DNA of 64,000 nucleotides from Adiantum capillus-veneris (taxonomy: Eukaryota; Streptophyta; Polypodiopsida; Polypodiales; Pteridaceae), in assembly GCA_014529385.2 (NCBI GenBank), contig CM043959.1:88947529-89011528 (forward strand), given 5' to 3'. Numbering within the stretch: the first letter of the stretch is position 1; each line of letters opens with the position of its first letter. A model generated the notes under the pieces. The model had not been told where the DNA came from. It searched no databases and saw only the letters and a list, made by a program, of their open reading frames with translations. The translations under genes and the position numbers were made by a program. Below are positions 44,924-55,440 of the stretch, piece by piece.

Positions 44924-45600
44924 TGTCATGGATGCCAGCTCTTAGAAAAATCCTAGAAAGTTCTAGAAGAATCTAAAAGGTCCTAAAAAGTTCAAGAATC
45001 ATGAAGAAGAATCTAGAAGGTTCTAGAAGCTTCAAGAAGAACCTAGAGGTTCTTGAAAGTTCTAGAAACTTGAGGAAGAACCTAGAAGGTTCTATAAAGT
45101 TCTAGATGCGTGAGGAAAAACCTAGAAGGTTCTTAACCTCCTTAACCTTGAGGAAGCACCTACAAGGTTCTTAACCTCCTTAGTAATCTTGAGGAGTAAC
45201 CTAGAAGTTTCTTAACCTCCTTAAGCTTGAGGATGAACCTAGAAGCTTCTTAACCTCCTTAAGCTTGAGGAAGCACCTAGAAGGTTCTTAGCCTCCTTAC
45301 ACTTGACTATTAAAAGAGGTCTTGGGCTACAATCCCCTCACTCTGGCCAACACAATTGTGAGTCTCATGTGAGATACATCCTCTTCTAGTTCTTATCTTG
45401 TTTTCAAGTCTTGTTCTTGTTGCCTTGTACTCTAGTCTTGTAATCCAAGTCTTGTATCAAGTTTCCTTAATCAAGTATCAAGTTCTCTCAATCAAGTATT
45501 AAGTATTGTAATCAAGATTAAGTGTTGTAATCAAGTCTCAAGATCTTGTTAATCGTGAGCACCTCCTCTTGCTCTCTTCTTGCTTGAGACACACGCATAA
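44924..45600 (+). repeat. Element D 3' LTR, right end not resolved
   Basis: The LTR starts TGTCATGGATGCC directly after the polypurine tract. Its first 380 bases are built from diverged units around AGAACCTAGAAGGTTCTTAA and CCTCCTTAAGCTTGAGG. A TATA-like TATTAAAAG lies near 45309-45318. Repeats of AATCAAGTATCAAG and TCTTGTAATC follow. No partner LTR is in the window, so the end at 45600 is a guess. Confidence 0.6.
44956..45102 (+). promoter_or_regulatory. Cluster of heat-shock-element motifs in the element D LTR
   Basis: The heat-shock element is alternating nGAAn and nTTCn pentamers. Exact runs of alternating units here are GAAagTTCtaGAA at 44956-44968 (3 units), GAAggTTCtaGAAgcTTCaa then GAA at 45016-45038 (5 units), TTCttGAAagTTCtaGAA at 45050-45067 (4 units) and GAAggTTC at 45085-45092 with one imperfect unit and a further TTC. 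More two-unit GAAxxTTC motifs follow up to about 45290. They lie upstream of the TATA-like box, where LTR enhancers sit. Three units are normally enough for heat-shock-factor binding. Confidence 0.7.
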
Positions 45601-45833
45601 CACAAACTAGCACAACTATGTACACTACCACAATAGTCATTGCAAAGCAAAAACAAAAACCAAGGTCATCCTCAATAGGTTAACCAAATTAGCACGTAGA
45701 ATTTTCATTGATTCTCCCAAAGTAGAATTTCATAGTGCACAATTCAATTGTTGTAGTCATGTGTCTCTCTATGGTCCTTTTGATTCCAACAAGGAAAAAG
45801 AGAATAACCCAATAGGGCATTCAAAGAACAAAT

Positions 45834-46011
<178 letters not shown>

Positions 46012-46279
46012 GTACCCCACAGCCATGGTAATCAATATCAAAAGATACACCATTTCCTACAAGGTTTGTGTCTAGAATTGAAAGCTCGGATTCAATTGCA
46101 TCCTATACCATTTTTGAAGCTTTAGTATATCATGTGGATGGAAAGGGGCTACAAGCTCAATGACACGCATCAAATAATTGCATTTTTTCTCACAATAATC
46201 ATCATTATGAATGAATATGTATTTCCATGATTTACAAGCAACAAAGAAGGCGAAGGGCCCTCATGGTCCTTTGTTTGCA

Positions 46280-48126
46280 GAATATTTTTTCCAAGTCTAA
46301 GAAATATAATTTATGTTTCAAGTGTCTTTTAGGCAAACAAACTTAAGGGAAAGTTCTTGTTGAGCATGGATAATGAGTAGGAAAACACCAAGGGAAGTGA
46401 TAAAGAGTCAAACAAAGGTAAGGAAAAAGCTTGTAACACAATCCAACTATTACAATTACACCCATCTTTAAAGTATAATTAGTTAGAAGTTTCACATTCC
46501 ACAAAAGCATACGAGTGTGCTTACTTACAGCTTCAATGTGGCATCAACCAGTGGGTTCACACGGATTGGTGTGTTTGCATGGCTACATTAATGAGACCAA
46601 GGTGCATATATTCATTGGTGATGGGGAGACCCATAAATTTCTCAATAATGCTTTGGTGAAGCACTTGAAGCTTCCACAGACAAAGAGCACACATAGTTAC
46701 ATGGTGTCTCTTATGCAATGGAAAGGAGGAAATATATGGGACACTATGCTTAAGGATGTGCATTTGGAATTCCATGAACATCTTATGAGCATCAATTTCT
46801 AGGTTATGAACATGTCAAGAGCTGATGTGATTCTTGCGCGTGAATGGTTGTATAGCTTAGGACTTACTTTGAAGCGCAATTATTAGCATAACATGTTACA
46901 ACTTGAAGCTGATGTAGTCATGTTTTACTATTTGGAGAAGGTGATTTCCCTTCTTCTCCCATTATATGTACAACTAAGTTTACGATTACTCCAAAATCAA
47001 ATCAAATAAAGAATATATATTTGTGTTACCGCTTGTCTACTCTCTTTGTACATAAAGATAAACAACAACCTAATTTTGTTTCACTATTTGTTCGAGCATT
47101 TACATTTAGGTTTACCACCAGAGAGAGAAAATACACATTGTATCGATGTGCAACCAAACACTAAATCTCTAAGAAATCTACTTATAGACTTAGTTAAAGT
47201 GACGCCAAAGAGTTGGAATGCCAACTAGCTGAGTAAGAAGAATGATCTTTACCTAGTTCATCTCCATGGGCATCCCCATTGCTTTTGATGAGAGAAGAAG
47301 GATGATTCTGTGCATATGTGCATAGACTATCAAAGTCTCAACAAGGTTACCGTAAAGAATAAGTATCCTATGCCTAGAGTCAATGAGATTTTTGATCAAC
47401 TCTATGGGGCCACATATTGTACGAAAATTGGTTTACGATTGAAAAATCATCAGTTACAAGTTAATGCTAGGGATATTCCTAAAAACAAATTTCAAACACA
47501 ATTTGAATATTTTTAATTTCGGTGCTTCCCTTCAGATTTATAAATGCTCCAAATTCATTATGGACACAATACTACAACCTTAATTAGGTAAATATGTAGT
47601 GTCTTTTTTTAATAACATACTTGTTTGCAACCATTCCAAGGAAGAACAATTGGGTCATCGGCAAAAGGTTTTTGATCTACTGAAGAATCATGCTTCATAT
47701 GCCAAGAACAGAAAATGTGCCTTTATCCAAAAGAGGTGCAATATCTTGGTCATATTTTCTCCATTGAGTGTCTTATGATGGATCCTCGAAGGCTATTTGA
47801 AATGGACTTCTCCTTAAAATTTGGAAGAGCTTTAAGTTGTTTTAGGCATTGTTGTCTATCATTGAAAATTGATTCAAAATTTTTCAAGGGTATTTGTGCC
47901 TATGATTGACCATTTGAAGGGCCGGGTCTATCAATTTACTTGGCAAGAAAACATTAGAGTAGCTTTGATAAACTTGAGACCACTTTAGCTACCACTCCCA
48001 TACTTCCCATTGTGGATCTCAAAAAGCCTTTTGTTTTGAGGATTGATTCCAGCAATAAGGCTAACAGTGTAGTACTACTTCAAGGGGGTAGACCATTTGC
48101 CATTAGATGGTGCTAAGTAAAACTAC
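46280..48126 (+). mobile_element. Element E: Ty3/gypsy chromovirus, left part (fossil)
   Basis: Near 46295-46330 there is a zinc-knuckle-like YNLCFKCLLGKQT. 46515-46860 is a protease-like region (LVCLHGYINETKVHIFIGDG, FLNNALVKHLKLPQTKSTHS, then MSRADVILAREWLYSLGLTL). 47310-47516 is reverse transcriptase (MCIDYQSLNKVTVKNKYPMP, INEIFDQLYGATYCTKI-like), 47715-47760 the EVQYLGHIFS block, and about 47990-48126 the start of RNase H (DLKKPFVLRIDSSNKANSVV). The element continues at 52610 beyond the Mutator-like insertion. No 5' LTR was identified. Broken in many places. Confidence 0.7.
48118..48126. repeat. Target-site duplication of the Mutator-like element, left copy
   Basis: TAAAACTAC here is repeated exactly at 52610-52618. 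Nine bases is the usual target duplication length of Mutator-like elements. Confidence 0.75.
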
Positions 48127-48175
48127 GAGGAAATCCATACACCGAGCAAAAAAAAACGAGCATGTAACTTTTTCG
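48127..48175 (+). repeat. Left terminal inverted repeat with CGAGC subterminal motifs
   Basis: It starts GAGGAAATCC and has ACACCGAGCAAA, then ACGAGC and TCGAGCAAAA, matching the inverse arrangement at the right end. Confidence 0.65.
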
Positions 48176-49000
48176 AGCAAAAGTAAAGAGAGTTGTAACA
48201 CAAATTGCTTTTTTGATTAAGCCCAGTCATAATCTTAAGTGCAGGCAATCCAACAAAATGCTCAATCCATAGAGGATTGAAAACTCCAATGCATGAAGGT
48301 GATTGTTGCTATAATATAAATTCATATTTGATTAAGTAACATGAGCTATCAAAACTCCAAGCACCCAATCCCTAAAACTCTGACCCCACCCAATCCCTAG
48401 AAAAACTCCACTTTTGTTAGTTCAGCCTGATGCACAAACTCATGAGCTATAGAGTCCAACCAAAGGACAGGAAAATACACAAAGTACATGGCACATATGA
48501 GAGGTGTTGGCTGTCTCTTTTTTGAAAATCCTCTTAAGTACATCAAGGAAAGTCTGCAATGGTCACATCATTAATCACTCCCTTTTGAACGGAGCCAGGA
48601 GTGCTAACATGAAAAACATGCGACACATTAGGCTCCAATATAACCTCTCTCACTAGCTATGCATGTGTGTTTCATCCCAATTCTATCCTCTCATTGAAGT
48701 ATTTGGTTAATTTTGACCTCCATCTTACATACTTTCCATCTCTGAACTTAGCACGGAAAGGACTAGGCACATGAAGAAAACCATGTTTTATCTTAGAGCT
48801 AACTCTTGCATATGATCAAGACATTTAGTGAGATTTGAAGTGTAAAATTTTTGTCACATGGCCATGGTACTTGTTGAAATTTAAAACCCATTGGTTGCAC
48901 AATCTTCCCTTCCTTAAAAAAAGGAGTCAGGACCTTCAGTTTTGTTTTTGCATTCTCAATGTTTCTCATTCATTAGTCTTCCAAAGAGTCGGCTAATCCT
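48176..49000. other. Mutator-like element interior, no gene recognised
   Basis: No frame with a recognisable domain. The near-repeats CACCCAATCCCT and CCCAATCCCTAG occur around 48365-48405. Confidence 0.4.
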
Positions 49001-49703
49001 CATAAAATGCATGGTATTTGCAAGATTTCTAAGACTACAGGAATTGTCTCCTTTCTTTTGTTCTCATCATGCATCAGGGTATTTGGAGTGGAGATAAAGC
49101 TTGCAAAGCAGGTGTTAGTGATGGGCTATGCACCAGATGCTCTAGAACCATAGAAGATTGTGCTCACCTATGGTTCAATTGTAGATGCAATGCAGATGTA
49201 ATAAGGATTGTTCAAGAAGCAACCAGTCAACTCAACCTTCAAGCTCTGGAATACCAGGATCTCATATTGGGAAACTGCAAAGGACTAGATATTCCTCTGT
49301 GGAATATCAATAGAGGAATATCTAGAGAGGTCTTACACTATGGTTTACTTGGATGCAAAGAAATTCCTTTGTATTTCAAACATTCCTCATCATACCCTAG
49401 TTGGATCATTATGTTTGAGCTTAAACAATCTGCTTTGAGGCTATGTAGAAAAGCACAAGATGCTCTCTCTGAAGATTTCAATGTATCTTGCATCAAAGGT
49501 TACCAGATGGAAGCAATGTAGTACCATTGTCCCTAAATTTTACCATTTATGTCCAGATATAGAATGTTTCAATTGTTGTAACATTTCTCATGGACTTGGA
49601 GATGTCCCACCCGCTACCTGTGGGACCTCAGTCCTTTGTATTTCATCTCTACTTTACTTTAATACATTTCTACCTTCTTCCCAAAAAAAAAAAAAAAAAA
49701 AAA
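49000..49703 (+). pseudogene. 5'-truncated LINE: ORF2 C-terminal end, 3' UTR and poly(A)
   Basis: The 150-residue frame 49069-49521 has the zinc-binding domain at the C terminus of plant LINE ORF2 proteins: MHQGIWSGDKACKAGVSDGL followed by CTRCSRTIEDCAHLWFNC (CX2C ... HLWFxC). Upstream codons (LSFVLI) extend it slightly before a stop. The remaining frame has LQALEYQDLILGNCKGLDIP and a basic tail. A 160-bp 3' UTR leads to 21 consecutive A bases (49683-49703), so the insertion was copied from a polyadenylated LINE RNA. Endonuclease and reverse transcriptase are missing, as in ordinary 5' truncation. It lies within the Mutator-like element, either inserted there or captured. Confidence 0.75.
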
Positions 49704-49780
49704 CTCAGTAATGCCACTAGTATTTTGTGAGACTCGGCTCTTAAACATGCAGAGTAATAAAATAAATTAAAGGTGCTTTA

Positions 49781-49782
<2 letters not shown>

Positions 49783-49829
<47 letters not shown>
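49783..49829. repeat. (CT)n(AT)n compound microsatellite
   Basis: A CT run of about 30 bases is followed directly by about eight AT units. Confidence 0.9.
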
Positions 49830-50432
49830 CCTGAAGACTTGTATGACAGAGCTTGCTACTACTGTTGAAGTGGGAGGGCTTTGGAGGCACAAATCAAGGA
49901 CTCGTTCCTGACCAAGCGAGCATCAATCACATAGCTAGAGTCTCCGCTAATTAAGAGGGAAGGGTTATTCACACTGGAGCAACAGGCATAGTGGAGATGA
50001 AGGAGCTGCACCCCAGCCTGCAATCAGGAAGGACACTGCTAGAGTTACTCTAAACAAGGGACCCTTGGCACTATTCGGGAAAAGCGTCTCAGCTTACATT
50101 CGTGACACTTTGAAATTCAAAAATGCCACGTGTGAGCAGGAGAAAAATCAGATCGATTTTTCAAATTTTCTATTAGAAAACCCATGGAAGGAATTGTGTA
50201 AGGTTTAACAAATGTTTTTTCCTGAACACTGATCACACTGAAGGGAAAGTGTTCGTTTGGGCAACTGACAGCTAGATTTTGAGCATGCCAGACCATCTGC
50301 GGGGCGGGCAGTCAGTCAATAGCTTGAGATAGAATCCATGGGGTCTAGCCTTCTTACTCTAAAGGAGTCCAAGCAACATTCGCCTCTGCTCGGCCCAGCT
50401 TTCTTGCCAGCACAGCTGAGTGAGGTATGTGA
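49830..50432. other. Mutator-like element interior, no gene recognised
   Basis: Base composition is more GC-rich than the surroundings, but no recognisable frame, splice-site set or RNA gene was found. Confidence 0.4.
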
Positions 50433-50433
50433 G

Positions 50434-50437
<4 letters not shown>

Positions 50438-50475
<38 letters not shown>
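50438..50475. repeat. (GA)n microsatellite
   Basis: Pure GA run; overlapping Arg/Glu and Leu/Ser frames are artefacts. Confidence 0.9.
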
Positions 50476-50480
<5 letters not shown>

Positions 50481-50894
50481 ACGGGTGCGAGAGAAAAACA
50501 AAAAGAGAATGAGCTGAGGCTATACTATCTAGTGATGACACACAAAAGATTTTGCTTGCAGGAGGGCTGCAGTGCTGATGTAGCTTCTCCTCACAGTGTG
50601 GCGAAAGCCTATGGAAAACAATCGGCACAGCAGTGGCCATTGCCATCTCCCTCTCTCTCATTCTCTCTCTTTAGGAAGCTGAAGCAGGGATGATGCTAAT
50701 ATCTTCCGAGATTAAGATACGCGCTCCGCGTCGTTAATCTCACATGGACATGACCCTAGTCCATACTGTGGTAATTCGCAGCTCCTGTCTCTGGCCCTTA
50801 ATGTCAGCTCGCAAGATCACTTGTATGTTTTGATCAGATAGTGCCTAGGTAGAACCGGGGTAGAGCTTACTTTCGTGATGGTAGCCCTAATTTT

Positions 50895-51255
50895 GGCGTT
50901 GGAAGTACAGTGTGCTTGCCCCTATAAAGCCGGGACATGCCCCTAACTAGTACCGTATCGGCGCGGAAGGGTAAAGGACAGAAAACGAAAACCTGATTTC
51001 TTAGTTTATCAAAATCAATACTGCAATGTGCTTGCACCTATAACGCCGGGACATGCCCCTAACTAGTACCGCGTTGACGCGGGAGGGTGAAGGGTAGAAA
51101 ACGAAAACGCGATCACTTATAGGTTTATAAAAAATAATAGTGCAATGTGCTTGCCCCTATAACCCCGGGACGTGCCCTTAACTAGTACCGCGTCGACGCG
51201 GGAGGGGAAAAGGCAAAAAACGTGATCTCTTAGCTTTATCAAAATTAATAGTGTG
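50895..51255. repeat. ~117-bp tandem repeat, three copies, with a CG-rich palindrome
   Basis: The block TGTGCTTGCCCCTATAA begins at 50911, 51027 and 51146 (spacings 116 and 119). Each unit continues GCCGGGACATGCCCCTAACT, AGTACCG, a CG-rich stretch, then GAAAACG and TTTATCAAAATNAATA. In the third unit the CG-rich part is a perfect 14-bp palindrome CCGCGTCGACGCGG (51188-51201); the second has one change, the first more. Diverged partial units with TCCATACTGTGG-like and CCATGTCAACGCGGG sequence lie near 50740 and 52345. Confidence 0.9.
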
Positions 51256-52497
51256 TATTCAAAAATTTCGATTAATGGAAATCTTCGCAGAATATCTCCT
51301 CGGCGAGTCAGCAGCTATTCGCGTGCTTGTGTCAAGGAAGCGAGCGGCATTGCAGGCCGCTTGAATGGCCATTGAGCCGGATGCAAGTCATCGGCGAGCG
51401 AGGAAGGCAATGACCTCCAATTACAGTATGAGACCAAACAAGGGGCCCCGTTGCATCCAGATGAAGGACAATAGGAGTAACGAGAAAGATGGGGGTGCCC
51501 ACGATGCATGGTGAGGATGCGTGCAGAAAGTGCAAGCAACAAGAGCCCTATGACCTGTCCAACTAGGCCAGCTTGTTATTCTTAATTAAAGAAGTGGAAT
51601 GTTTGGCATCATGCAAACACAGTCAAATGGTCAGCTTGGTGTATTTAAGTGTAATTATCCAACACCCGTGTCTGAACACTGCACAGAGTTTTTTGAAAAC
51701 TGCATCAAAAGGTGAGAAGCAAAGGGATCTCGTGAGATTCTAGTGGATTATAATAATAGATCTACAGTAACCTTCACGCTACTATTGGTTCTGTATTAGG
51801 AAACATACATTAGTCCCTTACCTTCTTTCCAAGGAGAAAATTTAAGAGGTTTTGGCATGATTTCATAAAATTTACACTATTTTTTGCTAATTACAGATGG
51901 TGTATGTCCTTTTCTCCATGCTCTCAACCAGCATTTTCAAATTCCAAAGAGGGCACATAATAAGCTAAGACACGTTTTTCCCACACATTGGACCCAATGT
52001 TAAAATTTAGAATAGAAGTGTATAGTTTAACGAAAGTGTCTTCACTGATGAACTCATCAATTAAACAAACAAAATTAGCAGTGCCTTTGGAGTAGAGAGG
52101 CAAAATAAGCATTGTGTGGGACTTGGCCCTACTGAGTACTGCTGCATATGAGTGGGAGGGATAAGAATGAAAAACATGCAATCTGTTGAGCTTGCAAAAC
52201 GAACTTAGCATCACATGAACATTGCCTCAGTGGCACGGGAGTGTTAAGTGCTTGTTAAGTGCAAAAAACTAGTTATTTGCAGAATTGTAAAGCAAACAAA
52301 AGATTCACATAATCGTTTTGGGACATGGCTCTAATCCATACCATGTCAACGCGGGATAGGTAAGTTCAATGTCTTGTTCTGTTAATGACTTCTTCAAATT
52401 TTTGACCTTTATTGTATTTGTGGCCTTGTTTACATTTCAAGTAATTTTGAGAGTAACTTACTCTTGACTTAGATATGGCAACAAATAGTTTCTTCTC

Positions 52498-52498
<1 letters not shown>
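51256..52498. other. Mutator-like element interior with unsupported frames
   Basis: Minus-strand frames at 51315-51542 and 51924-52214 have plausible composition (the second contains SKGTANFVCLIDEFISEDTF) but no recognised domain. They could be captured gene pieces. I do not support them as genes. Confidence 0.3.

Positions 52499-52542
<44 letters not shown>
52499..52542. repeat. (CT)n microsatellite
   Basis: A CT run of about 42 bases just inside the right end of the Mutator-like element. Confidence 0.9.
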
Positions 52543-52544
<2 letters not shown>

Positions 52545-52545
<1 letters not shown>

Positions 52546-52609
52546 CCCTTGGATTTTGCTCGGTTTTTGTGTTCGCTCGGTAAAGTTTGCTCGGTGTTCG
52601 GTAAGACTC
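52545..52609 (-). repeat. Right terminal inverted repeat with GCTCG subterminal motifs
   Basis: TTTTGCTCGGT, TTCGCTCGGTAAA and TTTGCTCGGTGT occur in sequence, then GTTCGGTAAGACTC. The complement begins GAGTCTTACC. Followed by the duplication TAAAACTAC at 52610-52618. Confidence 0.65.
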
Positions 52610-54345
52610 TAAAACTACTATACATAAGAGCGCAAATTGTATGCCATTATTCATACCCTTTGTAGATGGAAGCATTATTTATATGGTGCAAAGTTTGAAA
52701 TTTCATTTGACCATGAGAGCATTAGGTGGTTTACTAATCAAATGTAGTTTAAGGGTTGCAAGGTTAGATGTGTAGAGACCCTTCAAGAATATGATTTCTC
52801 TTTACAGTATTGTTAAGGTTGGTACACCATGGTAGCCGATGCTTAAGCCGCATGCCAGTGATTAATGCTTTACGAGTGATCTCTCTTTGAGGGAATTGCA
52901 AACATAAATTTTTATACAGTATGGTGTCGAGTCATGTAAAAATGAGGGATACTTCTTACTCTAATGGGAGTGCATCAATAAACTCTACACATAGTTCTAC
53001 TTTCTGACGAGCAACAATATAGCGACAGAAGTATTTCTCTATTGAGGATGGGTATTCGCTCCATAAGGGGAGAGTATGTGTACCTAGAGACTTGACACCA
53101 AGTGCCACATTATTTTTGAGTGTCATGATAGTCCAAGAGCAGGTCATCCTAGTATTCGAAAGACATGTGCATTAGTATGATGGAAATTTTATTGGTCAAG
53201 TTTACACAAGGACGTACATTAAATTACCAAACATTTCAAGTGATAAAAGTTGAGCATCTCAAGGTAGGTAGGCTTTTACAACCACTAGATATTCCTTAAA
53301 AAAATATGGGAAAGCACTTCTATGGATTTCATTGTCGGTTTTCCTATGACAGCTCATGGTCATGACTCTGTTTGGGTGGTAATAGAACTCTTGACCAAGA
53401 TGTGTATATTTATTCGTAGAAAGACAATGGTCGAGGCTTTAGAATTATCAAGGCTATTCATGGAGAATGTGTATAAGCTATATGGACTCTCGTCAATTAT
53501 TGTTAGTAATGATGGCTATTTTTGGAGAGTAGGTTTCTATAAACTTAACTTGAGTAGAACTAAACTGAGTCAGTAAATTATATAATAGAACATATGCTAT
53601 GAGATTATGTTATTAAAAATCAAATAGATTAGGAAGACCATCTGTTGATTTTGGAATTTGATTTCAAGTACAAAGCATATTCCCACCAGGTTTAACCCAT
53701 TTATGTTGATGTGTGGTTATCAACCTTGATTTCCATTGTCCATCAGAGTAGCCAATGAACGTATACATTTGGAAAAGGATTTCTTAAAGGAACATATTGA
53801 TATGTTGAATATTGCTAAGAGCAATGTTAAACAAGCTCAAGACCATTATAAAAAGTTTGTAGATGAGAAACATCGCCAAGTCTCCTTCATCACGGAGGGA
53901 GAGTGGGTCTTTCTCAAGGTTCTAGAGCATTTAGACAATTTAAAAATTGAATCTACACCTAAACTTTCACTTAGGTATTGTGGTCCTTTTTAGATTCTTA
54001 AGAAGATTGGTGAACGTGCTTACAAACTCGACATACTAGCACATTTCAAAGCTCCCCGTGTATTCCACATCATCTGTCTAAGGGACCGGTTAGAGAAAGC
54101 ATATAATGTCAATGTTTCACATTTTGGTTGACATATTTGAGCCGCCCGCTCCACCTCATAGGCTAGAAATAATTTTGGATTACCATAAGTTATGAACACG
54201 TAATCATGTTTGATCTAGAATTCTTGTCAAGTGGAAACATAGACCTAAGGAGGGTTCCACTTGGGAAATAATTAGTGTGCTTAAGAAGCACAATAATTTT
54301 TCAAACATTTTTGAGGTTGAGAACTTTTCTCCAAACGGGGAGTAA
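52610..54345 (+). mobile_element. Element E, right part: RNase H, integrase, chromodomain (fossil)
   Basis: 52630-52830 continues RNase H (LYAIIHTLCRWKHYLYGAKF, ISFDHESIRWFTNQM). About 53040-53300 carries the integrase zinc-binding region (HKGRVCVPRD), and 53322-53576 the core start (MDFIVGFPMTAHGHDSVWVV, IELLTKMCIFIRRKTMVEAL, LYGLSSIIVSND). 53736-53993 is the integrase C-terminal part (YKKFVDEKHRQVSFITEGEW, LSLRYCGPF). About 54130-54340 is a chromodomain-like end (ILVKWKHRPKEGSTWEII). Broken in many places. Its left part is at 46280-48126. Confidence 0.75.
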
Positions 54346-54850
54346 TGTCAGGAAAAGGGTAGGATCATGGAGGCATGACCCTATGCTTGGGAATTTCAAT
54401 GGTTCCCTAAAGATAGGCGAGGATGTCTATAAAAAGGAAATGGTTAGGTGGAGAAAAGCAATGTCAAGACAAGGGTAGGACCAAGGGGGGCATTACCCTA
54501 AGCTTGAGCATTTCAGGGTTTCCCTAAAGGTAGGCTAGGGCATCTATAAAAGGAAATTGTTGGAGGAGAAAAGAAGGCTCAACCACCTGCCCTTTCAATT
54601 GCACATTCACAACCATATGTACAGAGCAAAGAGATATCTCTCCTTCTACACAACGAGAAGACCACATAAAAAAAACATCTATGCATGCCATCAGGGAGAT
54701 GCTTGCACAGAGACCAGTTAACCTTTTTTGAGAGTGAAAATGGGGGAAACACACCCTCAACCAAGTGAAAACCACCCCCAAACTCCTTAGCTATGTCCCT
54801 CAACCAAGATTGAAGGATTTTCCCTCTTCTTTTCACACACATGCTTCCTG
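54346..54850 (+). repeat. Element E 3' LTR with a duplicated ~116-bp start
   Basis: After the chromodomain region and a short CAAACGGGGAG purine tract the LTR starts TGTCAGGAAAAGGGTAGGA. A second diverged copy of the first 116 bases starts at 54462 (TGTCAAGACAAGGGTAGGA). Both contain the TATA-like CTATAAAA followed by GGAAAT. The right end is not resolved; 54850 is a guess. Confidence 0.6.
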
Positions 54851-54959
54851 TTTTTTGTTTCTACAACATCATCTTCTTGCTCCTTTTTCTAAAAAAAGGC
54901 TCGTCCTTATGCCCAAAATCTACCTTTAGCCCAAAACCATGTATCCCTCTTACTTATTG

Positions 54960-55440
54960 AGTCCCTCACTCATTTAGGAAGCCTCTCTACCTTCTTTTTT
55001 AGCAAAAACATCTATATTTAGCAAGACTATGTTGCCTACTAAAACTAGTAACTTTTTTGGTGTTTCCAACATGCTATTCATCTTTTTTCTTAGTGAATAT
55101 ACCCCACTAATGTCTTCTATTCTAAGAAACATTTTTTTCAAATAATATAACAAAGGCATGGTATTTATACATCAAGATATCAAACCAATCCTACTAAATG
55201 TACTCTTCTCTGATCTCCCATTCTCATGGAAAAAGGTGCCAATTCAATATCAATTATGCCCAACTTTTGACATAATGCCTCTAATAACACGTTCATGCCA
55301 GATCCCATGTCTAACAAAACATCCGACATAGACCTTTCTTGAATGTTAAATATCAAAACATGAACTTTTTCATCATAAATGATTGTTTTCCCCTGCCTCA
55401 AGATTACTGACCTTGGGTGGGATGATTTCATGGGCTAGTT
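54960..55440 (-). pseudogene. Gypsy protease fragment (fossil)
   Basis: The minus-strand frame 55180-55431 reads MSDVLLDMGSGMNVLLEALC, then QKLGIIDIELAPFSMRMGDQ, the pattern of the aspartic protease in plant gypsy elements (LxDxGSxxNxxxxxxxxxLG). Downstream on the same strand there are scattered Leu/Ile-rich pieces. The remaining element is not recognisable. Broken. Confidence 0.6.

Larger units (their letters stand above)
48127..52609. mobile_element. Mutator-like DNA transposon, non-autonomous, in element E
   Basis: The 4483-bp segment is bounded by the 9-bp duplication TAAAACTAC and interrupts gypsy RNase H coding sequence. Both ends start GAG and carry the inverted repeat ACACCGAGCAAA (48139-48150) / TTTGCTCGGTGT (52586-52597). 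The motif CGAGC occurs three times in the first 60 bases, and GCTCG three times in the last 50 in inverse orientation. I find no MURA-type transposase. Inside lie a LINE 3' end (about 49000-49703), a CG-rich tandem array (50895-51250), several microsatellites and short frames with no domain. It may be a Pack-MULE-like carrier or just an old non-autonomous copy. The terminal repeat is short and imperfect outside the 12 bases, so family assignment rests mainly on the 9-bp duplication and GAG start. Confidence 0.65.
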
